Part shown: positions 54,901 to 64,000 of the stretch, piece by piece
How positions within the stretch are numbered: position 1 is the stretch's first letter
How the letters are laid out: the number at the start of each line of letters is the position of its first letter
Assembly (NCBI RefSeq): GCF_021390245.1
Contig: NZ_JAJUXH010000003.1
Span: 62,001-126,000, forward strand
DNA: 64,000 nt
Origin: Dyadobacter sp. CY323
Lineage (GTDB): Bacteria; Bacteroidota; Bacteroidia; Cytophagales; Spirosomataceae
Reading direction: 5' to 3'
Notes under the pieces: model-generated
What the model saw: the letters and a program-made list of their open reading frames with translations, nothing else
Database searches by the model: none
Told to the model about the DNA's origin: nothing
Translations under genes and position numbers: made by a program

Positions 54901-55872
54901 TTAAAATGTATAAAATTCGTAATTGATTTGCCAAGTAATTTCATGTCCGGGCTGAACTGAAAGTTTGATATACGGTTCTGGGCAAGAGGTTGTCGGGCAG
55001 GCCCAGTACACCAGCTTTTCGAGTGGATGATCCCCGTTAATCCGAACACCAGCGCGCGTTTTTGTATTTTCAATCCGGATATCATAGTCTTTTGAAGTTG
55101 GCCCAAATCCCTGCAAACCAGCACTAAAAACCTGATCTCCCTTTGTCACTTCCCGACTGTAACTCAATGTCTTCTCTTTTGCATGAATAATAGTCCCAAA
55201 CCCTCTGCCCTCGCCAGTAACTTCAAAGGGAAAAACTATGCGGATATTTTCATTCGACGGTTCATTGTCGATCATGAAAAAGTTGTGATTGTAGGTACTT
55301 GTTGAAATCGCTTTTGTTCCGGTGTTTTTGAGACTGTGCTCCAAAACCAGCTCGGGTTTGCCTTTTGCCAGTTTTAATACCTTTTTATAAATATATGAGT
55401 AGCCCATTTCGTCTTTTAATAAATGGGTAAATTCAACCTGATCTTTTCCGGGCTTAACTGTCCATTTGCCCCCGTTTTTCACCGGATAATTGGTGGCGAA
55501 AGAATATTTCTTATCGTCCGGTTTTACTAAAACCCCCACTCCTATTTTCACAAATGACTCGCCGGGCTTTGCTTCATCGAAATTTAGAGGTGTAAATTCT
55601 TCAACCGGGCCCATGATCGCATCATGCAGTTCCGGATCGTAAGGTGCCTGGTTCCATTCGCCAAAATAGGAATGGCCCTTGTATTCCAGGCTCGCCATTA
55701 CGCCCGCCCAGTCGAACCGCGCACCTCTGTAATAGCCATTTGAAGAATCGGGCAAAAGCAATTTCGCTTTGATTATTCCATTCGAAATTTCAGTCGCGGG
55801 AAAATCCGCAAGCCGGAATGCACTGATGCACAGACTGATTAAAGCAAAAATCAATAGAGCGTTCTTTTTCAT
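54901..55872 (-). CDS. Secreted protein with an aldose-epimerase-like fold
   Basis: The 323-residue protein has a signal peptide (about 1-22). The sequence looks like a galactose-mutarotase-type beta-sandwich: GARFDWAGVMASLEYKGHSYFGEW near the start, TYNHNFFMIDNEP (with the histidine where epimerases keep a catalytic one) and CPEPYIKLSVQPGHEITW near the end, which recalls the conserved glutamate region. It may act on a sugar in the periplasm. No sugar gene lies beside it; the nearest neighbours form a molybdenum hydroxylase. Exact activity is unproven. Confidence 0.65.
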   Translation of the reverse strand: MKKNALLIFALISLCISAFRLADFPATEISNGIIKAKLLLPDSSNGYYRGARFDWAGVMASLEYKGHSYFGEWNQAPYDPELHDAIMGPVEEFTPLNFDEAKPGESFVKIGVGVLVKPDDKKYSFATNYPVKNGGKWTVKPGKDQVEFTHLLKDEMGYSYIYKKVLKLAKGKPELVLEHSLKNTGTKAISTSTYNHNFFMIDNEPSNENIRIVFPFEVTGEGRGFGTIIHAKEKTLSYSREVTKGDQVFSAGLQGFGPTSKDYDIRIENTKTRAGVRINGDHPLEKLVYWACPTTSCPEPYIKLSVQPGHEITWQINYEFYTF

Positions 55873-55928
55873 TTAGGCATTCAAGTTTAGATGAGGCTGG
55901 ACAAGCCGAAGAATGTATTTAAACAAAA

Positions 55929-55968
55929 ACAGTAAGGTAAAATGCGTATCACATTTTCACCTTACTGT
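55929..55968 (-). terminator. Strong terminator after the molybdenum hydroxylase operon
   Basis: ACAGTAAGGT-AAAATG (55929-55944) pairs with CATTTT-C-ACCTTACTGT (55952-55968), a 16-bp stem with one bulged base. On the minus strand it is followed by TTTTTGTTT. It lies 23 bp past the stop of the large subunit gene. Confidence 0.88.
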
Positions 55969-55990
55969 CTGTTTATTTGTCTCAATCGTT

Positions 55991-58135
55991 TTAAGAAATC
56001 CCTTTAAACGCTTCTTCGTTTATAAAAGGCTGATTACGTAAACGTTGCTTTGTCGCTTTGTAAAATGCATTAGCTGCCGCACCTCCGGCAGGCGGCAATG
56101 CAGGTTCTCCAAGGCCAGTTGGCGAAATTCCATTGTCCACAAAGTGGACATCTACCTCAGGAATTTCACTCATTCGGATCAGGCGAAAGCCATTGAAATT
56201 GGTTTGGTCGGGAGCTCCGTCTTTGAAAGTCATATTTCCATACGTGGCGTGACCAATTCCATCCACAACACCTCCCCGAACCTGCTGTAATGAACCACTT
56301 TTGTTAATTACAATTCCGCAGTCAACAGCTGCAATGACGTTTTTCAGTACAGGTTTACCTTTTTCCATTTTCACCTCGCCCACCTGCGCAACGTAGGACC
56401 GGTGAGAGAAATACACGCTAAATCCTTGATAAACATCCTTCTTTTTTCCCCAGTTACTTTTTTCGGCTGCCAGTTTGATCACAGCAATCATCCGATCTAT
56501 ATCATATTTTACTTCCCCGGCAGGTGCTTTTTTAGCTTTCTCCAGAAGTTCCAGCCGGAATTCGATCGGATCTTTGCCGGCGGCTTCGGCAACCTCATCT
56601 ATAAAGGATTGCTCAGCGTACGCCAGGAAATTCGTAATCGGGGCTCGCCACGGACCAGTGGTAATGGGAGATTTGTGCTCAACTGAATCGATCAGAAGGT
56701 TATCTACGGAGCCGGAAGGGAAGTTATCCTCGCGGGTAGAGTTACCGGAATTCATGCCCACGCCTCGCAATTTGTACCCGATCAATGTACCGCTTTTATC
56801 CAGCGCAGCCTCAAATCGGTACCGTACAGCCGGGCGATAAATACCTCCTGCCATATCGTCTTCTCGTGTCCAGATCACTTTGACCGGCGCCTTCATCAGC
56901 TTGGATACATGGGCCGCCTCGATCACAAAATCAGCAGCCAGCCTTCTTCCAAAACCGCCACCCTGCCTTGTAATCTCAACGGTGATCTTTTCGGGTGCTA
57001 TACCTGTAATTTTTGCAACTTCTGTACGGGCACGGTCCGGGGTTTGTGTTGGCCCCACCAGTTCAACGCCGTCCTCGCGAACGTGAGCGAAGAAATTCAT
57101 TGGTTCCAATGGGCTGTGAGGAAGAAATGGGCATTGATATTCAGCCTTAATCACCTTTGCGGCATTTTTAAAAGCTGCTTCAACATCGCCATCTTTTCGG
57201 CGCACCGTAGCTTCTCCACCATCCATTAACTGAGAAAAAATCCGGTTATGGTCTGCTGAACTTTCCAGATCTGCAATTTTCTCATATTCGATTTTCAACA
57301 AGTCTTTGGCCTTTTTAACCTGCCAGGTAGATTTCCCCACCACTGCGACGCTGTTATCAAATGTTACGACGTCGACAATGCCCGGCATCGCTTTCGCTGC
57401 GTCGGAATTAACAGACTTCAGTTTCAGTCCAAATGCTTTCGGTCGTTGGATCAATGCGAACAGCATTCCTTCGCGATAAAAATCAAGGCCGAAGAGAGGT
57501 TTGCCGGTAGCTATATTTTTATTATCAACATTTCGGATCGATTGTCCGATCAGTTTGAAATTCTTTTCATTCTTTAATGTGATTTCGGTCGGCGCTTTAA
57601 GCTTGGAGGCTGCATCAGCAAGTTGACCGTACGATAGCGATTTTCCGGAAGTTTTATGAATAACCTTGCTGTTCTCCGTACTGCATTCGGCTATCGGCAC
57701 TTTCCAGGTTGTTGCGGCGGCTTCCACCAATAAATACCTGGCTGTCGCCCCTGCTTTTCTCAAACGTTCCCAGGAATGCGGCACGGCTCCGCTACCACCT
57801 GTAACCTGTCTTTCAAAAATAGTTGTATCAAGATTGCCCTGAACCGTTTTCACAAGTTTCCAATCGGCGTCCAGTTCTTCCGCGACTACCATGGGAAAGG
57901 CAGTCTTAATTCCCTGGCCAATCTCTGGATTTGGAGAGATGATAGTGATACTATTGTCGGTTCCGATCGAGAGGTAACTATTGAACTTAATTAGCCCTGC
58001 AGCGATGTCCTTTGCATCCACTACAACTGGTAATGCATTTGAATTAGACCAATTGAAGCCTAAAAACAATCCACCACCTGCTGTCGCTGCGATCTTCATG
58101 AAATCGCGCCTCGAAGTTTGATTCAATGTTTTCAT
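55991..58135 (-). CDS. Molybdopterin-binding large subunit, isoquinoline 1-oxidoreductase (IorB) type
   Basis: The 714-residue protein begins with a twin-arginine signal (TSRRDFMKIAATAGGG, Arg9-Arg10), so it is exported folded. It belongs to the xanthine dehydrogenase family of molybdenum hydroxylases. Motifs include EIGQGIKTAFPMVVAEEL, HSPLEPMNFFA, GGGFGRR and, near the C-terminus, GLGEPALPPAGGAAANA, carrying the catalytic glutamate. The small iron-sulphur subunit gene lies 2 bp upstream. No FAD subunit or cytochrome c gene is present, as is usual for the isoquinoline/aldehyde oxidase (IorAB) subgroup. The substrate, an N-heterocycle or aldehyde, is unknown. Confidence 0.92.
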   Translation of the reverse strand: MKTLNQTSRRDFMKIAATAGGGLFLGFNWSNSNALPVVVDAKDIAAGLIKFNSYLSIGTDNSITIISPNPEIGQGIKTAFPMVVAEELDADWKLVKTVQGNLDTTIFERQVTGGSGAVPHSWERLRKAGATARYLLVEAAATTWKVPIAECSTENSKVIHKTSGKSLSYGQLADAASKLKAPTEITLKNEKNFKLIGQSIRNVDNKNIATGKPLFGLDFYREGMLFALIQRPKAFGLKLKSVNSDAAKAMPGIVDVVTFDNSVAVVGKSTWQVKKAKDLLKIEYEKIADLESSADHNRIFSQLMDGGEATVRRKDGDVEAAFKNAAKVIKAEYQCPFLPHSPLEPMNFFAHVREDGVELVGPTQTPDRARTEVAKITGIAPEKITVEITRQGGGFGRRLAADFVIEAAHVSKLMKAPVKVIWTREDDMAGGIYRPAVRYRFEAALDKSGTLIGYKLRGVGMNSGNSTREDNFPSGSVDNLLIDSVEHKSPITTGPWRAPITNFLAYAEQSFIDEVAEAAGKDPIEFRLELLEKAKKAPAGEVKYDIDRMIAVIKLAAEKSNWGKKKDVYQGFSVYFSHRSYVAQVGEVKMEKGKPVLKNVIAAVDCGIVINKSGSLQQVRGGVVDGIGHATYGNMTFKDGAPDQTNFNGFRLIRMSEIPEVDVHFVDNGISPTGLGEPALPPAGGAAANAFYKATKQRLRNQPFINEEAFKGIS

Positions 58136-58137
58136 GG

Positions 58138-58599
58138 TCAGTTGGTTTTTGAGGCTGCTACTTTCACTGCTTCTTTAATGCGATGGTAAGTACCACAGCG
58201 GCAAATATTGGCGCTCATCGTCGAAACGATCTCCTCGTCGGTAGGCTTGGGTTTTTCTTTTAATAATGCGGCCGCGGTCATAATCTGCCCGGCCTGGCAG
58301 TACCCGCATTGGGCCACATCTACTTCGTCCCACGCCTTTTGAACCGGATGATCTCCCTTTTCCGATAATCCTTCGATTGTAGTCACTTTAGATTTCCCGA
58401 CAGCTGAGACCGGTACAACACACGATCTTACAGCTTTCCCATCCAAATGAACGGTGCACGCACCGCACTGTGCAATACCGCATCCGTACTTGGTTCCTAC
58501 CAAACCAAGGTTGTCCCGCAACACCCACAGTAACGGAGTGTCACTCTCCACATCTGCACTGAGCGTGCGGTTATTGATTGAAAGTTTGAATAAAGCCAT
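58138..58599 (-). CDS. (2Fe-2S) small subunit of the molybdenum hydroxylase, IorA type
   Basis: The protein has 153 residues with two iron-sulphur domains. The plant-ferredoxin-type cluster uses Cys40, Cys45, Cys48 and Cys60 ([11 protein letters not shown]). The second cluster uses Cys98, Cys101, Cys133 and Cys135 (CGYCQAG and NICRCGTY). It has no signal sequence of its own and would travel with the twin-arginine partner. It passes electrons from the molybdenum centre. It is the first gene of the pair. Confidence 0.94.
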   Translation of the reverse strand: MALFKLSINNRTLSADVESDTPLLWVLRDNLGLVGTKYGCGIAQCGACTVHLDGKAVRSCVVPVSAVGKSKVTTIEGLSEKGDHPVQKAWDEVDVAQCGYCQAGQIMTAAALLKEKPKPTDEEIVSTMSANICRCGTYHRIKEAVKVAASKTN

Positions 58600-58690
58600 G
58601 GTGAATGATTGAGAATTGAATTTGATGATCGTGTGTATGCACTTCTAAGGTAACGAATTTATCAAACTACTCTGACAATAAGCGGTTTAA

Positions 58691-59017
58691 TTATGCTTCC
58701 CCACCGGGTCCGCCGAAGCTGATCGGAAAATTGAAGTTCGGTTCATTGTCCTGCGAACTTGGAATGGGACCATACTGATCCTCGTATTTATCAATATTGT
58801 CTTTTAATGCGGCAACCAAACGTTTCGCATGTTCAGGAGTTACGATTATGCGCGCTTTCACTTTTGCTCTGGGAACTCCTGGCATCAGGCGGATGAAATC
58901 AAGTATAAACTCGCTGTTTGAATGGGCGATCATTGCCAGATTGGAATAAACTCCTTCTGCCATTTCTTCGGACAACTCTACATTGATTTGCTGTTCGTTT
59001 TCTTTGTCTTCTTTCAT
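58691..59017 (-). CDS. DUF3467 domain protein
   Basis: The 108-residue protein matches DUF3467 in length and pattern: QINVELSEEMAEGVYSNLAMIAHSNSEFILDFIR, PRAKVKARIIVTPEHAKRLVAALKDNI, then a short Gly/Pro tail. The family is small, soluble and of unknown function, and in Bacteroidota is often found next to rpoC, as here. The rpoC gene lies 136 bp upstream on the same strand, with a hairpin between. Confidence 0.9.
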   Translation of the reverse strand: MKEDKENEQQINVELSEEMAEGVYSNLAMIAHSNSEFILDFIRLMPGVPRAKVKARIIVTPEHAKRLVAALKDNIDKYEDQYGPIPSSQDNEPNFNFPISFGGPGGEA

Positions 59018-59101
59018 TTGTTGGTTTTTTAAATAGCAGGGAGCCTAAATGACCGATTTAATAGTCGGGAAATTACTAAAAATAAACAGGATGGAAAAGC
59101 A

Positions 59102-59136
59102 AAGAGCCGGCACTGCAGATGCAGCCCGGCTCTTTT
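59102..59136 (-). terminator. Hairpin after rpoC
   Basis: AGAGCCGG (59103-59110) and CCGGCTCT (59126-59133) form an 8-bp stem with a loop that is itself palindromic (CTGCA-GA-TGCAG). On the minus strand CTCTTTGCTTTT follows the stem. It lies 20 bp past the rpoC stop and probably ends or attenuates rpoBC transcription before the DUF3467 gene. Confidence 0.75.
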
Positions 59137-59152
59137 CATATACTATTCATTC

Positions 59153-62100
59153 TTACACTAACTCTCTCTTCTTACGTGATTGTTTGTCACGCGATTCAGT
59201 CAATGCATCGAACTCATCTTTAGATCCAACGATCAGACCTTCGTACTGACGCATACCTGTTCCGGCCGGGATAAGGTGACCAACGATCACGTTTTCTTTC
59301 AAGCCTTTCAGTTCATCGCGTTTTCCACGTACTGCCGCCTCGCTAAGTACTTTCGTTGTTTCCTGGAACGAAGCCGCAGAAACGAAACTTTCAGTACCTA
59401 ATGAAGCTTGTGTGATACCCATCAAAGTAGGTTTCGCGACAGCTGCCTGTGCATCACGTGCAGTAACCAATTTCAAGTCACGACGTTTCAAGCTTGAATT
59501 CTCGTCACGCAGACGACGAACGGAAACGATCATACCTGGTTTCAGCGTCTCAGAGCTACCAGCATCTTCAACAACTTTCAGATCCAGGATCTTATCATTT
59601 TCTTCACGGAATACAACGCGGTCAACCGGCTGCATTTCGAGGAAGTTCGTGTCACCTGCATCAAGGATCTCCACTTTCTGCATCATCTGACGAACGATAC
59701 ATTCAATGTGTTTATCATTGATTTTTACACCTTGCAGACGGTAAACCTCCTGGATTTCATTCACAAGATATTCCTGAACCGCAGTTGGTCCTTTAATCGA
59801 CAAGATATCAGCAGGAGTAATTGCTCCGTCCGAAAGTGGATCACCCGCTCTCACGAAGTCACCATCCTGAACCAGAATGTGTTTCGAAAGTGCCACCATA
59901 TAGCGACGTTGGGTACCATCTCTTGACTCAATGTGAATCTCGCGGTTACCACGTTTTACACCACCATAGGAAACTACTCCGTCGATTTCTGAAACAGTAG
60001 CTGGGTTAGACGGGTTACGAGCTTCGAAAAGTTCAGTCACACGTGGCAGACCTCCTGTAATATCGCGTGTCTTACCAACTACACGAGGGATTTTTGCCAA
60101 AGGCTGACCTGCTTTAATCGCTACCCCATTTTTCACTACCAGACGAGCTCCAACCGGAAGGTTATATCCTTTTTCTGTCTGGTCTTTCAATAACGTGCTT
60201 TTACCTTTTACCACTAATGCAGGGTTTTTGGTTTTATCACGTGTTTCAATGATCACAGATTCCTGGAAACCAGTTTGCTCATCAAATTCTTCACGATATG
60301 TAATTCCTTCTTCAATCGCATCGAAAGAAACTGTTCCGGTGAATTCAGAAAGGATTACTGCGTGATATGGATCCCATGTACAGAGTTCTTGTCCTTTAAG
60401 AACCTTGTCGCCATCTTTTACTAAAAGGTGTGCACCATAAGGAACGTTGTTTGAGATCAGCAATTGGCCTGTTTCAGGGTTTGTAATTTTAACCTCTCCT
60501 GAACGTCCCATTACCACTGTTACGTCATCGCCTTCTGAATTAACAGACTGAACAAGACGAAGATCTTCAAAACCAATGACACCGTCGAATTTCGCCTTGA
60601 TGTTTGCTTCAACAGAAATGTTAGAAGCGGTACCACCGACGTGGAATGTACGAAGTGTCAACTGCGTTCCTGGCTCACCGATTGACTGAGATGCAATTAC
60701 ACCCACAGCTTCCCCAATGTTAACCATATGCGCAGAAGCAAGTGAACGTCCGTAGCATTTCGCACAAACACCATTACGCGTTTCGCAAGTCAATACCGAA
60801 CGAATTTCAACTGTTTCAATGCTCGTTTCGTCAATATAAGACGCGATTTCCTCAGTAATTTCCTGACCGGAAGCCAGGATCATTTCATTAGACAAAGGAT
60901 CAAATACATCGTGAACACTTACACGACCTAAAATACGCTCAGAAAGTGGCTCAACGATATCTTCATTGTCTTTCAAAGCAGAAATTGCAATTCCACGAAG
61001 TGATCCGCAATCTGTTTCGATAACAACCACATCCTGCGCAACATCATGCAAACGACGTGTCAGGTAACCAGCATCAGCCGTTTTCAAGGCTGTATCGGCA
61101 AGACCTTTACGCGCACCGTGGGTTGAGATAAAGTATTCAAGAACGTCCAAACCTTCTTTAAAGTTAGAAAGGATCGGGTTCTCAATGATTTCACCTGCAC
61201 CACCGGCGATGTTTTTCTGAGGCTTGGCCATAAGACCCCTCATTCCACCCAGCTGACGGATCTGCTCGCGCGAACCACGTGCACCTGAGTGCATCATCAT
61301 ATAAATTGAGTTAAATCCGCCTTGGTCAGTTTCCAATTGCTTCATCAACGTCTCTGTAATGCGTGAGTTAACACGTGTCCAGATATCAATAACTTGGTTA
61401 TAACGCTCGTTTTCAGTGATAAGACCCATCAAGTAATTGCTCCAAACATTTTCCACGTCCAGTTTCGCTTGCTCGATCAGTTTCACTTTTTCGTCTGGCA
61501 CCATTACGTCGTTCAATCCCATTGACAAACCGCCTTTGAAGGCCATTTGGAAACCAAGTTCTTTGATTTCATCCAGGAACTGCGCTGTACGGGCAACACC
61601 AGCCAGTTTGAATACAAGACCAATGATCTGCTGCAATTTTTTCTTAGTCAGCAACTCATTAATGTAACCAACTTCCTCAGGAACAGCCTGATTGAAAAGG
61701 ATACGTCCTGCAACAGTGTCAATCAATTTTGTTTCAAATGTTCCGTCGTCATTACGAACACGCAGACGGCATTTGATATTAGCATGTTTTGAAACTTTGC
61801 CTTCGTTGATTGCAATGATCACTTCGTCAGGACCGTAGAAAATCATTCCTTCTCCAATAATCGGATAATGGTCTGTGCTCACGCGGCCTTTTGTAACATA
61901 ATACAAACCCAAAACCATGTCTTGTGACGGAACCGTAATCGGTGCGCCATTCGCAGGGTTAAGGATGTTATGTGACGAAAGCATCAGCATTGAAGCTTCC
62001 AAAACGGCTTCCTGACCCAATGGCACGTGAACGGCCATCTGGTCACCGTCAAAGTCAGCGTTGAATGCAGTACAAACCAATGGGTGCAACTGAATCGCTT

Positions 62101-63475
62101 TTCCTTCAATCAGCTTAGGTTGGAATGCTTGAATACCCAACCTGTGCAATGTTGGAGCACGGTTAAGCAGAACAGGGTGTCCTTTCAAAACGTTTTCCAA
62201 GATATCCCAGATCACAGGATCTTTACGATCTACAATTTTCTTCGCTGATTTTACTGTTTTAACAATTCCACGTTCGATCAGCTTGCGAATGATAAACGGC
62301 TTGAATAATTCTGCCGCCATATCTTTTGGCAAACCGCATTCGTGCAATTTCAATTCAGGTCCAACGACAATAACCGAACGACCAGAATAATCGACACGCT
62401 TACCAAGCAAGTTTTGACGGAAACGTCCTTGCTTACCTTTCAGCATGTCAGAAAGTGATTTCAATGCACGGTTACCTTCTGAACGCACCGCGTTTACTTT
62501 ACGGCTGTTATCGAAAAGCGAATCAACCGCTTCCTGCAACATCCGTTTTTCATTACGCAAGATCACCTCAGGTGCTTTAATCTCGATCAGACGCTTCAAA
62601 CGGTTGTTCCGAATGATCACACGACGATAAAGGTCATTTAAATCGGAAGTCGCAAAACGACCACCATCCAAAGGCACAAGCGGACGAAGTTCTGGCGGAA
62701 TAACCGGAACCATCTTGATCACCATCCACTCAGGACGGTTTTCAATGCGTGTATTTGCATCGCGGAATGCTTCTACAACTTTCAGACGCTTTAATGCTTC
62801 TGCTTTACGTTGCTGCGAAGTGTCCGTTGCTGCCTGGTGACGAAGTTCGTATGAAAGCTCATCCAGTTTGATCCGGTTCAAAAGCATTTCAAGCGCATCA
62901 GCACCCATTCTTGCGATAAACTTATTTGGATCCGTGTCCGGAAGCATTTGGTTTTCGCGAGGCAATTTGTCGATGATATCCAGATATTCATCTTCGGTCA
63001 AGAAATCAAGATAGCCAACGCCATCTTCTTCCTTGATACCAGCCTGAACAACTGCATATCGCTCGTAATAGATAATTTGATCCAATTTCTTGGTCGATAA
63101 TCCCAACAGGTAACCGATTTTGTTCGGTAAGCTGCGGAAATACCAGATATGTGCAACAGGAACTACGAGTTCAATGTGACCCATACGCTCACGACGCACC
63201 TTTTTTTCAGTAACTTCTACGCCGCAACGGTCGCAGATGATTCCTTTGTAACGGATACGTTTGTATTTCCCACAATGACATTCCCAGTCCTTCACAGGTC
63301 CGAAGATTCTTTCGCAGAATAATCCGCCCATCTCCGGCTTGTAAGTCCGGTAGTTGATGGTTTCAGGCTGGGTTACTTCACCGAATGAGCTCTCAAGGAT
63401 AGACTCAGGTGAAGCCAGACTGATCGTCATTCTGGAAAAATCACTATTAAGTTTTTTGTTCTTTTTGAAAGACAT
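59153..63475 (-). CDS. rpoC: DNA-directed RNA polymerase subunit beta'
   Basis: This 1440-residue protein is the full-length beta' subunit. The first zinc site uses Cys66, Cys68, Cys81 and Cys84. The catalytic loop NADFDGD lies at 472-478, with Asp474, Asp476 and Asp478 holding the active-site magnesium. The second zinc site lies in [13 protein letters not shown]. The gene follows rpoB by 80 bp on the same strand, as usual. Confidence 0.99.
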   Translation of the reverse strand: MSFKKNKKLNSDFSRMTISLASPESILESSFGEVTQPETINYRTYKPEMGGLFCERIFGPVKDWECHCGKYKRIRYKGIICDRCGVEVTEKKVRRERMGHIELVVPVAHIWYFRSLPNKIGYLLGLSTKKLDQIIYYERYAVVQAGIKEEDGVGYLDFLTEDEYLDIIDKLPRENQMLPDTDPNKFIARMGADALEMLLNRIKLDELSYELRHQAATDTSQQRKAEALKRLKVVEAFRDANTRIENRPEWMVIKMVPVIPPELRPLVPLDGGRFATSDLNDLYRRVIIRNNRLKRLIEIKAPEVILRNEKRMLQEAVDSLFDNSRKVNAVRSEGNRALKSLSDMLKGKQGRFRQNLLGKRVDYSGRSVIVVGPELKLHECGLPKDMAAELFKPFIIRKLIERGIVKTVKSAKKIVDRKDPVIWDILENVLKGHPVLLNRAPTLHRLGIQAFQPKLIEGKAIQLHPLVCTAFNADFDGDQMAVHVPLGQEAVLEASMLMLSSHNILNPANGAPITVPSQDMVLGLYYVTKGRVSTDHYPIIGEGMIFYGPDEVIIAINEGKVSKHANIKCRLRVRNDDGTFETKLIDTVAGRILFNQAVPEEVGYINELLTKKKLQQIIGLVFKLAGVARTAQFLDEIKELGFQMAFKGGLSMGLNDVMVPDEKVKLIEQAKLDVENVWSNYLMGLITENERYNQVIDIWTRVNSRITETLMKQLETDQGGFNSIYMMMHSGARGSREQIRQLGGMRGLMAKPQKNIAGGAGEIIENPILSNFKEGLDVLEYFISTHGARKGLADTALKTADAGYLTRRLHDVAQDVVVIETDCGSLRGIAISALKDNEDIVEPLSERILGRVSVHDVFDPLSNEMILASGQEITEEIASYIDETSIETVEIRSVLTCETRNGVCAKCYGRSLASAHMVNIGEAVGVIASQSIGEPGTQLTLRTFHVGGTASNISVEANIKAKFDGVIGFEDLRLVQSVNSEGDDVTVVMGRSGEVKITNPETGQLLISNNVPYGAHLLVKDGDKVLKGQELCTWDPYHAVILSEFTGTVSFDAIEEGITYREEFDEQTGFQESVIIETRDKTKNPALVVKGKSTLLKDQTEKGYNLPVGARLVVKNGVAIKAGQPLAKIPRVVGKTRDITGGLPRVTELFEARNPSNPATVSEIDGVVSYGGVKRGNREIHIESRDGTQRRYMVALSKHILVQDGDFVRAGDPLSDGAITPADILSIKGPTAVQEYLVNEIQEVYRLQGVKINDKHIECIVRQMMQKVEILDAGDTNFLEMQPVDRVVFREENDKILDLKVVEDAGSSETLKPGMIVSVRRLRDENSSLKRRDLKLVTARDAQAAVAKPTLMGITQASLGTESFVSAASFQETTKVLSEAAVRGKRDELKGLKENVIVGHLIPAGTGMRQYEGLIVGSKDEFDALTESRDKQSRKKRELV

Positions 63476-63483
63476 AATTAAAA

Positions 63484-63550
63484 AGTCGTTTGTCTGTTAG
63501 TCGAAACTCAATTGATTTCATTAATGGCGCGGTTTCCCGCGCCAACGACT
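63484..63550 (-). other. Structured RNA element between rpoB and rpoC
   Basis: GGCGCGG (63526-63532) and CCGCGCC (63537-63543) form a perfect 7-bp hairpin with a 4-base loop. Outside it, AGTCGTT (63484-63490) is the exact complement of AACGACT (63544-63550), so the whole spacer can close into a larger structure. It has no T-run. It could be an RNase processing site or a translational coupling control. It is conserved enough in design to deserve a comparison across relatives. Confidence 0.65.
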
Positions 63551-63555
63551 AAATA

Positions 63556-64000
<445 letters not shown>

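Overview
The window looks like chromosomal DNA of a Bacteroidota bacterium, probably of the Cytophagales (Spirosomataceae / Dyadobacter-like; this placement is inference). The signs are a SusC/SusD pair with a hybrid two-component regulator, a type IX secretion sorting tail, RagB/SusD-type lipoproteins, tandem MacB/FtsX permeases without ATPases, promoters of the TTG-N19-TAnnTTTG type, few Shine-Dalgarno sequences, and rpoB-rpoC in the expected order. No prophage, insertion sequence, CRISPR array or integrase was seen.

Layout. 1-3403 (+): the 3' part of an MBOAT O-acyltransferase, an SGNH-like partner and a sodium:solute symporter. 3404-5197: an SDR oxidoreductase and a divergent PIG-L deacetylase. 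5204-8359 (-): four genes, each overlapping the next by 4 nt (FdtA-like ketoisomerase, DegT aminotransferase, ArnC/GtrB-like glycosyltransferase, methyltransferase), with a polytopic membrane protein upstream. Together these suggest a lipid-linked amino-sugar module for a surface glycan. 9896-17449 (-): SbcC without SbcD, a TAGCTAA-type repeat block, a GH3-family adenylating enzyme, an S41 lipoprotein peptidase and ornithine aminotransferase. 17819-20492 (+): promoter, TPP riboswitch, probable attenuator terminator and a TonB-dependent receptor, i.e. thiamine-responsive uptake. A decayed toxin-antitoxin-like remnant follows, then hemE and a GmhB-like phosphatase that lacks its zinc ligands, a tiny lipoprotein and arginine decarboxylase. 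24824-31474 (+): TetR regulator and a TolC/adaptor/RND efflux operon. 31571-31805: tRNA-Pro(GGG), its terminator, and a broken second tRNA copy with its own terminator. Then come a CLC channel and two FtsX-type permeases.

38288-53185 (-) is a compact polysaccharide utilisation locus: sensor/regulator, SusC, SusD, surface glycan-binding protein, GH44 endoglucanase/xyloglucanase with a T9SS tail, and a GH31 with alpha-xylosidase signatures. The simplest reading is xyloglucan use: GH44 cuts the backbone outside the cell, SusCD imports the oligosaccharides, and GH31 removes xylose. 53234-59017 holds small proteins, an aldose-epimerase-like secreted protein, a two-gene molybdenum hydroxylase (IorAB type) and a DUF3467 protein. 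The window ends in rpoC and the 3' end of rpoB (-), with a structured RNA element between them.

Functions rest on motifs read by eye; no database search was run. The observations most worth following up are the four-gene amino-sugar cassette, the TPP-controlled receptor, the inverted TAGCTAA block, the split tRNA-Pro copy and the zinc-less GmhB homologue.
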